A stretch of 33,870 nt of DNA, from NCBI GenBank assembly GCA_018333395.1, contig JAGXSQ010000001.1, positions 1 to 33,870 of the forward strand, written 5' to 3'. Position numbers and translations under genes: made by a program. How positions within the stretch are numbered: position 1 is the stretch's first letter; every line of letters starts with the position of its first letter. The notes beneath the pieces are model-generated. The model made no database searches. It saw only the letters and a list, made by a program, of their open reading frames with translations, and was not told where the DNA came from. Below, piece after piece: positions 15,736-22,891 of this stretch. The DNA is from Dethiobacter sp. GTDB taxonomy: Bacteria > Bacillota_D > Dethiobacteria > Dethiobacterales > Dethiobacteraceae.

Positions 15736-17226
15736 ATGGCGGATCGGACAGAAGATTGGTTGCTTTTCATCGCCCCCGATGGTCTGCTGGCAGAACTGCT
15801 AGTCCGGGAAGAAGCCGAGGTCAGCGAAGATGACCTGGAAAATGCTGTCCTGTCAAGCGGCATCTGCTTTGGGCGTCTTCCCTATGCGGTAGAAAAAGCG
15901 CTGGCCGCGCGCCCTGCTCGTGTGCCGGTAGCCAGAGGGGAGGCCCCTCTGCCCGGGAAAGACGCAGAGCTGAAACTGCACGTTGCAGAAGAAATACTTA
16001 GCGGGAACGCGGCCTCCAGCATCGGCGAAGACCTGCGTCAGCGGGTCTGCATCCCCTCTGTGGAGGCGGGCACTCTTTTGGCGGAGGTCATACCGCCTTC
16101 TGCCGGACAGCCGGGAAGGAATATTTTCGGCCAAGAGGTGGCCCCGCCTTCTCCGCGACCACTGTCCCTCCGCGCTCTGCAGGGTACTGCTCTTTCCGCC
16201 GGTGGCACAAAAGTAACGGCCAGTATTACCGGGCGTCCCCGGATGGAGAGAAAAGCTTTTCAGATAAGTTTTTTGGTGCAGCCCAGCTTCACGCACCGCG
16301 GTGACGTCACGGTCCAGACAGGGCTTCTCTCCTTTAGGGGAGACATCGCCGTTTTCGGCCACGTCACTGAGGAAACGGCTGTAGCGGCCGCAGGGAGCAT
16401 CACTGTTTACGGCAATGTGATCAGCGCCCGGCTCGATGCCGGACAACACGTCACCGTCACCGCCAATGTCATCCAAAGCCACATTAAGGCCGGACCGGAG
16501 CGACTGCTTTCTTTGCAGGCGCTGCCGCTGCTGGATGAGTTGATGACGCAACTAGAAGAGCTCGTGCATATTTTCCAGCAACTCTCCGCCCAGCCCCATC
16601 TCGCCAAGCTGCCTTTCCCCGTTCTCGTCCATCAGGTAATCCGAACCCGCTACACAGACTGGCCCGAGCGTCTGGAGGCTTTGCGCAAAATCCTGCAGGC
16701 CGACCAAGCAGGGCCTAGCGCCTCCAAACAAGCCGAAGCGCTTCACAAAAAAGTTCTGCACTGCCTGCAGATTGAAAGCTGGCAGAACTGGGACAGCATT
16801 TCCTGCGCGACCCTATGCGTTACGGACTTGCGCCAAGCCCTAAAGAGCGCTGCCGCGCACGGCGGGAACATCAATGTTGCCTACGTGCTCAATTCACATC
16901 TGCAAGCCGGGAGCAAGATTTTGCTTAAAGGCCAAGGCTCTATCCATTCCAAGCTGGAAGCCGGTGAGGAGATTCAGGTTCATGGCCGTCTGCGTGGTGG
17001 CCAGGTAGTGGCGCAAAACTACATTTACGCCCGGGAAGTGGGCTCTGAAGCAGGAGCCGTCACCGTGCTGAAGGTCGCGGCCCAAGGCAGAATCGAAATC
17101 GACCGCTGCCACGAAAATACCGTGCTGTTCGTCGGAGAAAACATGCTTAAAGTGACCGAGACCATCGGCCGGAGCAAAACCGCCCTAGACGAAAACGCCC
17201 GCTTGGTGCTGGCTCCCCGCTCTTAG
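15736..17226 (+). CDS. fapA: FapA-like DUF342 polymer-forming protein, inverted in the flagellar cluster
   Basis: The 496-residue protein matches the DUF342/FapA family. The sign is a beta-helical run (about residues 190-260 and 370-460) with repeats such as HRGDVTVQTG, FRGDIAVFGHV and AAAGSITVYGNV, then NINVAYVLNSHLQAGSKILLKGQGSIHSKLEAG. A central helical insertion lies at about residues 262-350 (LLDELMTQLEELVHIFQQL). The N-terminal 120 residues hold the FapA N-domain ending PGRNIFGQEV. FapA-type proteins cluster with flagellar or cell-polarity genes, but their molecular role is poorly known. It starts at ATG 15736 after AAGGAGG. It is the only plus-strand gene inside the cluster and stops 5 nt from the flgG stop. 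Confidence 0.88.
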   Translation: MADRTEDWLLFIAPDGLLAELLVREEAEVSEDDLENAVLSSGICFGRLPYAVEKALAARPARVPVARGEAPLPGKDAELKLHVAEEILSGNAASSIGEDLRQRVCIPSVEAGTLLAEVIPPSAGQPGRNIFGQEVAPPSPRPLSLRALQGTALSAGGTKVTASITGRPRMERKAFQISFLVQPSFTHRGDVTVQTGLLSFRGDIAVFGHVTEETAVAAAGSITVYGNVISARLDAGQHVTVTANVIQSHIKAGPERLLSLQALPLLDELMTQLEELVHIFQQLSAQPHLAKLPFPVLVHQVIRTRYTDWPERLEALRKILQADQAGPSASKQAEALHKKVLHCLQIESWQNWDSISCATLCVTDLRQALKSAAAHGGNINVAYVLNSHLQAGSKILLKGQGSIHSKLEAGEEIQVHGRLRGGQVVAQNYIYAREVGSEAGAVTVLKVAAQGRIEIDRCHENTVLFVGENMLKVTETIGRSKTALDENARLVLAPRS

Positions 17227-17231
17227 CCAGC

Positions 17232-18005
17232 TTATCGCCGCAACTGGTTGGCGGTGGCCCACATCTCATCGATCGACCGCAGGGCGCGCGCACTAAGCTC
17301 GAAAGCGCGCTGGTCGGCAATCAACCGGACCATCTCCTCACTCAGTTCCACATTGGCAGTTTCCAGGTATCCTTGTCGCACAGCCTCCCCTTCTCCAGGC
17401 GTAGCAACCCTGACCGCTCCTGCCGCCTCCGAGTGCAAAAGCAAGTTGCCCCCGATCCGCAACAGCCCCTGCGGGTTGTTAAAATAAGCCAGTTCCAAAC
17501 GCCCGGCAGCCGTTTCCTGACTGCCGGATTTTACTGTTACCGCTCCGGTCGGCGCCACCAGCAGCTCTCGCTCGCCTTGCGGCAGAGGGGGAAAGATCAC
17601 GCGGAATCCTTTGCCTGTCACCACCTGCCCCTCACCGTCAAGTTGAAAGCTGCCATCGCGGGTATAGGCCTCTTGGCCGTCCGGCAGCTGCACACGAAAG
17701 AACCCCTCGCCGACAACGGCAAAATCCAGCTTCCGGCCCGTCTCTAGGTACATCCCAGGACGCATGTCGCTGCGTATAGCTGACACACCAACACCGGTGC
17801 CGGCGACGACCGGGGGCCTACCTTCGCCGGCAGGCGCTACCGCGTTGCCCCTGCGCTCTATAGACTGGTAAACCAAGTCAGTAAAAGCAACCCTCTTTCT
17901 TTTAAAGCCCGTCGTGTTTACATTGGCAATATTATTAGCCGTCACGTCCATGCTCTGCTGACGCGCCCTCATACCGGCCACAGCACTGGACAAGCTCCTC
18001 AGCAT
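17232..18005 (-). CDS. flgG: Flagellar basal-body rod protein FlgG-like (FlhP type)
   Basis: The 257-residue rod protein starts MLRSLSSAVAGMRARQQSMD, followed by NNIANVNTTGFKRKR, the conserved rod/hook N-terminal motif. The D1 region carries LDFAVVGEGFFRVQLPDG and YTRDGSFQLDGEGQVVTG. The C-terminus has the matching helix ANVELSEEMVRLIADQRAFELSARALRSID. ATG 18005 follows GGAGGATATTG. The frame extends 11 codons upstream without better support. It forms part of the distal rod, exported by the flagellar type III system. It is last in the large minus-strand unit and faces the inverted fapA-like gene with a 5-nt gap, so no terminator fits between them. Confidence 0.9.
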   Translation of the reverse strand: MLRSLSSAVAGMRARQQSMDVTANNIANVNTTGFKRKRVAFTDLVYQSIERRGNAVAPAGEGRPPVVAGTGVGVSAIRSDMRPGMYLETGRKLDFAVVGEGFFRVQLPDGQEAYTRDGSFQLDGEGQVVTGKGFRVIFPPLPQGERELLVAPTGAVTVKSGSQETAAGRLELAYFNNPQGLLRIGGNLLLHSEAAGAVRVATPGEGEAVRQGYLETANVELSEEMVRLIADQRAFELSARALRSIDEMWATANQLRR

Positions 18006-18070
18006 ATCAATATCCTCCTCGTTTTGGCATGTCGTCAAGCCGGCAGGCCGCTTTTGTTTTCAACGGAAAA

Positions 18071-18814
18071 CTAGCGCACTACGCCGACCTCGTTAACCGC
18101 CTTCCCCAGCAGTTCGTCCTGGGCCAGCAATACACGTTGGTTTGTTTCATAGGCCCGCTGCGCCGTAAGCATCCTGACCATCTCCTGCAGAACCTGGACA
18201 TTTGACGACTCCAGAAAACCCTGGTGCACTTGGCCGTTGAACGGGATAGCTTCAAGGGCCGCGTCGGCCGCAAATAAGTTGCGGCCCACTTTTTGCAGCT
18301 GCGAACTGTCGGCAAAGGACTCTATCCGCAGCTGCCCCTGTGGAACGCCGTCGCTGACGACCCGGCCGCTAACATCAATCTGCACTTCCCCGGCCGCAAC
18401 TTGCAACGGTCCGTTTGTCCCCTGAACGCGCTGACCATGGTCGTCCACCAAATACCTGTCGGCGTCTAGAGTAAAGGCACCGTTGCGCGTGTGACGCCAT
18501 CCTCCGGGCGTTTCCACCACAAAAAACCCTTCGCCAGACAGCGCCAAATCCAGCGACCGGCCTGTTTCCCGGAGATCCCCTTGGTCGTGGGTAGTGTGGA
18601 GGCGGTCCACAAGCGGTCCGAGACCAAGAGTACCGATTACCGTCCGACCGCCGGCATCTCCTACCCGCACCACAGACCGCTCGGGAGCACGCAGGACGGC
18701 TAAGTCTTTCTTAAAGCCGGTCGTCTCACTGTTGACCAGATTATTGGTGATCGTCTCCTGGCGCGCCGCCTCTGTCATCATGCCTTTGGCTGCCGTGTAA
18801 AGTCCCCTTATCAT
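18071..18814 (-). CDS. flgF: Flagellar basal-body rod protein FlgF-like (FlhO type)
   Basis: The 247-residue rod protein begins MIRGLYTAAKGMMTEAARQE and has NNLVNSETTGFKKD, LDLALSGEGFFVVETPGG, HTRNGAFTLDADRYLVDD and a C-terminal helix with NVQVLQEMVRMLTAQRAYETNQRVL. It is a proximal-rod paralogue of the next gene; the two are about equal in length. I chose ATG 18814 because AAGGTGG sits 8 nt upstream. A GTG at 18826 overlaps that ribosome site. It lies 65 nt upstream of flgG and 27 nt after the small membrane protein gene. Which of the two is FlgF or FlgG is judged from order and motifs only. Confidence 0.88.
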   Translation of the reverse strand: MIRGLYTAAKGMMTEAARQETITNNLVNSETTGFKKDLAVLRAPERSVVRVGDAGGRTVIGTLGLGPLVDRLHTTHDQGDLRETGRSLDLALSGEGFFVVETPGGWRHTRNGAFTLDADRYLVDDHGQRVQGTNGPLQVAAGEVQIDVSGRVVSDGVPQGQLRIESFADSSQLQKVGRNLFAADAALEAIPFNGQVHQGFLESSNVQVLQEMVRMLTAQRAYETNQRVLLAQDELLGKAVNEVGVVR

Positions 18815-18841
18815 CAGTTTAGCCACCTTTCAGCAGTTCAT

Positions 18842-19042
18842 TTACTCCCTGCCCCTGCCGTCCTCCGCCGTACCGTCTTCCGCAAACGGGATCACCTCCT
18901 GCGGATAGACCATGCCCTGAGAGCGGGCTAACCGCTCCACCTCCGCCGGAGGCAGACGTCTCGCCCCCTGCGTCAGCATCACCAGCCCGCCAAGGCAGAG
19001 CCCAAGCCCCAACCCGAGCACAAAACGCCAGTCTAGTTCCAG
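18842..19042 (-). CDS. Small single-pass membrane protein, apparent CTG start
   Basis: An open frame of 66 codons fills the gap between the SwrB-like gene and flgF. It reads LELDWRFVLGLGLGLCLGG at the start, a hydrophobic segment at about residues 6-24. LPPAEVERLARSQGMVYPQE follows, and a short acidic/Gly tail ends at TAA 18842. The helix-like E-x-x-A-R-x-x-G-M-V-Y-P pattern recalls short C-terminal pieces annotated as MltG-like in other Clostridia flagellar clusters. I cannot confirm that. No in-frame ATG, GTG or TTG lies before the TM segment. CTG 19042, with AGG just upstream, is the most upstream plausible start; GTG 19021 would cut into the TM. Position suggests a role at the membrane with the flagellar basal body. 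The function is unknown. Confidence 0.6.
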   Translation of the reverse strand: MELDWRFVLGLGLGLCLGGLVMLTQGARRLPPAEVERLARSQGMVYPQEVIPFAEDGTAEDGRGRE

Positions 19043-19047
19043 GCTGC

Positions 19048-19506
19048 CTATTTTCGTAAACCGAGGATTAATTCGACCTCACCTCTTCCAATGCCCAGTT
19101 CTACGGCTACCTCAGGTATCGACTTGCCTTGGTCAGCAAGACTGTAGACTTGCTCGTGGCGCACTCGCCACGGCTCGACCGTCGTCCGGCTGGCAGGGCT
19201 GTTCAGGACAGCCTCGGCACGGCTGATGAGGCGCTCCAGCTGCTGCAGACGAAAATCTACCGTCTCCCGTTGCTTCTCCAGTTTCCCAGCCAAGTAGCTG
19301 AAGGCCTGGTTTTTTTCATCCAGATCGGCAAGCGCAGTATCCACCGACTCCTGCAATTCGTACAGCGCTACCAGCTCACGGTTTAGCGGGCGGTCCACTT
19401 CGACACGCAGGGAATCGTCGAAGGAAGTATTTTGCTGTTTTCGGGCCAAAACCCGGGCCGCCAACAACGTCAGCACCAGGCCGGCAAACAGAACCAAATA
19501 GGCCAT
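19048..19506 (-). CDS. SwrB-like (DUF6115) single-pass membrane protein
   Basis: The 152-residue protein begins MAYLVLFAGLVLTLLAARVLA, a single N-terminal TM helix. A coiled-coil-like helical stretch follows (about residues 45-105: VALYELQESVDTALADLDEK, LEKQRETVDFRLQQLERL). The C-terminal helix-turn-helix-like segment is VYSLADQGKSIPEVAVELGIGRGEVELILGLRK. That end matches the DUF6115/SwrB pattern, and in B. subtilis swrB lies directly after sigD, as here after fliA. SwrB promotes flagellar export-apparatus activation, so a similar job is likely by family and position. ATG 19506 follows GAGGG. Longer frames overlap fliA and have no ribosome site. The gene starts 34 nt after the fliA stop. Confidence 0.8.
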   Translation of the reverse strand: MAYLVLFAGLVLTLLAARVLARKQQNTSFDDSLRVEVDRPLNRELVALYELQESVDTALADLDEKNQAFSYLAGKLEKQRETVDFRLQQLERLISRAEAVLNSPASRTTVEPWRVRHEQVYSLADQGKSIPEVAVELGIGRGEVELILGLRK

Positions 19507-19540
19507 GTTTTCCCTCATTCCTGCAAACAAAAAGCCTTTC

Positions 19541-20254
19541 TCAGTAACCTTCCGCCAGCATAGCGCGGAGTTGTGCAAGAGCATGTGCATGCAGCTGGCA
19601 GACCCTAGACTCCGAGACACCCAAGACCAGGCCGATCTCCTTTAAGGTCATCTCCTCCTGATAGTAAAGAGCAAGCACCACCCGCTGCCTTTCGGGAAGC
19701 TTGTCGATGACCGTAGCCAGCTCGGCAGCCGCCATCTCCTCCAAGACAGCCGTTTCCGGTGCCTCCGCGGCAGGGTTGTTAAACAGCGTTTCCTCCAGGG
19801 AGAGAAGAGCGCTGCTGTTAATCTCCGCCACAATCCTGCGCAAATCCTCTGGCTTTACCCCCATTTCCCTGGCCAGCTCCGCCTCTGTCGGCTCCCTGCC
19901 AAGACTGCCGGCCAGCGCCATTTGCGCCTTGCCCAACTCACGCATCTGTTTGACTAGGGCCCGGGGCAGCCAGCAAAGTCGCCGCAGTTCATCCAGCATA
20001 GCGCCGCGGATGCGCAAGGAGGCATACGTTTCAAATTTTACACCCTGCGCAGGATTAAAACGCTGCAACGCCTCCAGCAAACCAAGAACGCCGCTCTGCA
20101 GCAGGTCTTCGCGGCTGACTTGGGGCGGCAGTCCCAGCGCCAGCCGACCGGCCTGCAGGCGTACCAGAGGCAGATAACGCGAGACTAATTCAGCCCAGCT
20201 TCCCTCATCCTTTGTCTCCTGATATTTTTGCCAGAGAACGTTCGCCCCGCTCAT
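19541..20254 (-). CDS. fliA: Flagellar sigma factor FliA / SigD (sigma-28)
   Basis: The 237-residue sigma-70-type factor has region 2 (residues about 20-95: LVSRYLPLVRLQAGRLA, DLLQSGVLGLLEALQRFNPAQG and FETYASLRIRGAMLDELR, the last two typical for FliA). Region 3 (PTEAELAREMGVKPEDLRRI) follows, then region 4 (LPERQRVVLALYYQEEMTLKEIG...SESRVCQLHAHAL), the -35 recognition helix. It directs late flagellar and chemotaxis genes and would be held by FlgM, which is not in this window. ATG 20254 follows GGTGATGAGAG. It sits between the PilZ gene (16 nt) and the SwrB-like gene. Confidence 0.96.
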   Translation of the reverse strand: MSGANVLWQKYQETKDEGSWAELVSRYLPLVRLQAGRLALGLPPQVSREDLLQSGVLGLLEALQRFNPAQGVKFETYASLRIRGAMLDELRRLCWLPRALVKQMRELGKAQMALAGSLGREPTEAELAREMGVKPEDLRRIVAEINSSALLSLEETLFNNPAAEAPETAVLEEMAAAELATVIDKLPERQRVVLALYYQEEMTLKEIGLVLGVSESRVCQLHAHALAQLRAMLAEGY

Positions 20255-20269
20255 TTTCTCTCATCACCC

Positions 20270-20923
20270 CTATCTCATTTGGGGACGCCGGCGCATGCAC
20301 CTGAAGATGTAGGCTACAATCCTCTCCCGCTCCTCCTCGGAAATATCGGTGAAACGGACGCCAAAACGCGCTGTTTTGAGCCAGTCGTCATAGTAGGCCC
20401 ACGCTACCTCTCCCTGCTGGTTAATCTCCGGCAAACATTCATCTCCCAGCTGCAGCGCTACCTGCACCTTGTCGCCCGCCCAAGGACTGACAGAAGAAGC
20501 AACCTGCATGCCGCCAGCGGAAATATCCACCGTTTGTCCTCTGTTACCCTCTCGGTCTGGACTTTTCTCACCTTCCCGCCGAAGAAGGCTAAAAGTGACG
20601 TTCAGTGTTATCGGGAAACGGACAGACTCGCGCCGCTGGACGCGCGCCAGAACGCCTGGCCGAGCTAAGACAAAGAACGCAACGTGGTCCGATTTTTTGC
20701 GGGCCAACATGGTCGTCTCAAAAGAATATGACGCGTCATCGATGGCAAACTGCACCCGCACCTGGTCGCCCGGCTGCAACATCAGCCGCTGTCCCTTTCT
20801 GACCGGGATAGTGATCGAAAGAGTCTCTTCATCCAACTCCTGGATGGAGCTTTTGAAGACAGTTAAATCAGCGTCTTTGCGAACCTCAATTTTTTGGTTG
20901 ATTCGCAATCGGCTCTTTTTCAT
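20270..20923 (-). CDS. PilZ-domain c-di-GMP-binding flagellar brake protein (YcgR/YpfA type)
   Basis: The 217-residue protein has an N-terminal YcgR-like domain (about residues 10-90, QKIEVRKDADLTVFKSSIQEL). The C-terminal PilZ domain (about 97-205) has the c-di-GMP motif RRESVRFP (RxxxR) and DISAGGMQ (D/NxSxxG). By family it slows or alters the motor when c-di-GMP rises, usually by contacting MotA or the C-ring. ATG 20923 is preceded by AAGGTGG; a GTG four codons earlier lies on that ribosome site. The gene is 13 nt after flhG and is followed by fliA, a placement common in Clostridia. Confidence 0.92.
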   Translation of the reverse strand: MKKSRLRINQKIEVRKDADLTVFKSSIQELDEETLSITIPVRKGQRLMLQPGDQVRVQFAIDDASYSFETTMLARKKSDHVAFFVLARPGVLARVQRRESVRFPITLNVTFSLLRREGEKSPDREGNRGQTVDISAGGMQVASSVSPWAGDKVQVALQLGDECLPEINQQGEVAWAYYDDWLKTARFGVRFTDISEEERERIVAYIFRCMRRRPQMR

Positions 20924-20936
20924 GTCCCTCACCACC

Positions 20937-21815
20937 TTATTTCTCCAGCAACCTTGAGAGTCTGCCTAGAAATCCGCTGACTCCACGCTTGTTTGCCGGA
21001 GCAATATCGAGCAACCTCCCAGCAATGCCCTGGATATCGTGTGTGGCGCGTGTGCGGGGGAAAAGTGTGACAAACGGCTGCTGTTGCTTCACCGCTCGCA
21101 CTACCTGCTGGTCGTGGCAGATTTCTCCAAGAAAGCTCACGTCAATCTGCAGAAACTTGCGGGAAACGTCGGCAAAGCGGCAAGCGACATCGTATCCCTC
21201 GCTCTGATCCCGGACTTGGTTGACAACCAGCCTGACTTGTTCATGAATTTTATGTTTCGTCACTACTTTGATAATTCCGTAGGCATCAGTCATGGCTGTA
21301 GGCTCGGGCGTAGTGACGACAATCAGCTCGTCAGCCGCCGAGACGAAAGACAGGACGGTACGCGAAAGACCGGCTCCTGTATCAATCAGCATAATGTCAG
21401 CCATGGTCTCCAGGGACAGCAAGCCCTCCAGCAGGCGGTCGCGCTGGTCCGCGGAAAGGTTGGCCAGATCTACCAGTCCTGAGCCGCCTGGGATAACCTT
21501 CATCCCTTCCGGTCCGCTGACCAGAATCTCTTCCAGCGTTTTGGCGCCGCGCACCACGTCGAGCAAACTGTACATCGGCACAATTCCCAGGATGATGTCC
21601 ACGTTAGCCAGCCCCAAGTCGGCATCCATCACCACTACACGCTGGCCGAGCCGGGAAAGAACGATGGCCAGGTTGACCACCAAGTTGGTCTTGCCCACCC
21701 CGCCTTTACCGCTCGCCACGGCAATGATCCGAGGTATTTTGCGCTGTTTGATTACCCGGTGCTGTGCAGCAGATGTCAGCGTCAACTGCCGTAGCCGTTC
21801 CGCCTGGTCATACAT
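20937..21815 (-). CDS. flhG: Flagellar number regulator FlhG (MinD-like ATPase)
   Basis: The 292-residue P-loop ATPase opens with DQAERLRQLTLT, the N-terminal activator segment (DQAxxLR) that stimulates FlhF GTPase. It then has the deviant Walker A SGKGGVGKTNL (about residues 35-45), switch I VVMDADLGLANVD and LIDTGAGL. A C-terminal amphipathic helix (FLGRLSRLLEK) is likely the membrane-targeting sequence. FlhG restricts flagellar number and delivers C-ring parts (FliM/FliN/FliY) to the nascent basal body. It starts at ATG 21815, 5 nt after flhF, and ends 13 nt before the PilZ gene. Confidence 0.95.
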   Translation of the reverse strand: MYDQAERLRQLTLTSAAQHRVIKQRKIPRIIAVASGKGGVGKTNLVVNLAIVLSRLGQRVVVMDADLGLANVDIILGIVPMYSLLDVVRGAKTLEEILVSGPEGMKVIPGGSGLVDLANLSADQRDRLLEGLLSLETMADIMLIDTGAGLSRTVLSFVSAADELIVVTTPEPTAMTDAYGIIKVVTKHKIHEQVRLVVNQVRDQSEGYDVACRFADVSRKFLQIDVSFLGEICHDQQVVRAVKQQQPFVTLFPRTRATHDIQGIAGRLLDIAPANKRGVSGFLGRLSRLLEK

Positions 21816-21820
21816 ATTGT

Positions 21821-22891
21821 TCAGCTCCCGGAATTCAGTTTAGCCAGCTTTTCGGCGTTGGCCGGCTCCAAGTCGTCGGGTACGTTCTGCCCCGTCGTCA
21901 CGTAAGTCAGCGGCAGGTTAGTATAGCAGCTGACGTTTAGCAGTGCGCCGTAATTGTCAGTTTCATCCAGCTTGGTAAAAATCAAACGCTTAAAATTAGT
22001 TCTGCGGAAATTGTCGATAATTATTTTCAGGTCCCTAGTTTTGGTGGTGGCGCTTAGGACCAGAAAAGTCTCCGGATCCGGCAGCACGGCTAGAAAAGAA
22101 GCCAACTCAGACACATGCAGCGAGTTCTTCGCATTGCGTCCAGCGGTGTCGACCAGAATGATCTCCCTGTCTGCGAGGCGTTCCAAGGCGCGCGACATAT
22201 CTTTCTGCGCCATAACCACCTCGATGGGCAAGCCTGTGATATCAGCGTAAGTACGCAATTGATCCACGGCACCGATGCGGTACGTATCAATGGTTACAAG
22301 ACCTACCCGTTTATGTTGGTAGAGAGCGAACCGTGCCGCCAGCTTGGCCAGCGTAGTTGTCTTACCGACACCAGTAGGCCCCACAAAGCAAAGTATGCGG
22401 GCGTTTTCCGGAAGCGGAGCCGTGCGTAGCCGCTCCCGGACTTTTTTTTGCAAAATCAGGGCCACGACTTCATCAGACAGCGCATTTTCCTCTGCATAAT
22501 CCTGATGAATCTCCGTCAGGATGGCTTGCGCCAGCGCCGGCTCCACGTCACAGTCGATTAGACGCTGCATCCAGCGGTGAAAGGGGCCTTTTTCCTCAAT
22601 ACTACGCTTTTGCTGACCACTGACCAACTGGGTAACCATCTGCTTCAGATCCGCTATCTCCCGCTCAAGTCTATGTTCCGGCAGACGCTCCGGTTCCCGG
22701 GCGAAGGTCAGCGGAGGGTGTGGCGTATCTACGGCAGCAGTAATTTCCACCTTTGCCGGCAAAAACAGGCCACGCAAACCATCCTGCCTGACTTTCCTGC
22801 TCTGGATAATGACAGCGTCTGGACCAAGGTCCTTTTTGATCTGCTGCAGCCCTTCCTGCATGTTTTCCGCACAGTACTTTTTGATTTTCAT
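21821..22891 (-). CDS. flhF: Flagellar biosynthesis GTPase FlhF (SRP family)
   Basis: The 356-residue protein has a B domain with the N-terminal MKIKKYCAENMQEGLQQIKKD pattern. An N domain follows (about residues 110-160), then the G domain with GPTGVGKTTTLAKLA, IDTYRIGAVDQL, DTAGR and FTKLDET. These are the SRP GTPase G motifs. FlhF recruits the first flagellar components to the assembly site and forms a heterodimer regulated by FlhG. Its ATG overlaps the flhA stop as ATGA, which indicates translational coupling. Confidence 0.96.
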   Translation of the reverse strand: MKIKKYCAENMQEGLQQIKKDLGPDAVIIQSRKVRQDGLRGLFLPAKVEITAAVDTPHPPLTFAREPERLPEHRLEREIADLKQMVTQLVSGQQKRSIEEKGPFHRWMQRLIDCDVEPALAQAILTEIHQDYAEENALSDEVVALILQKKVRERLRTAPLPENARILCFVGPTGVGKTTTLAKLAARFALYQHKRVGLVTIDTYRIGAVDQLRTYADITGLPIEVVMAQKDMSRALERLADREIILVDTAGRNAKNSLHVSELASFLAVLPDPETFLVLSATTKTRDLKIIIDNFRRTNFKRLIFTKLDETDNYGALLNVSCYTNLPLTYVTTGQNVPDDLEPANAEKLAKLNSGS

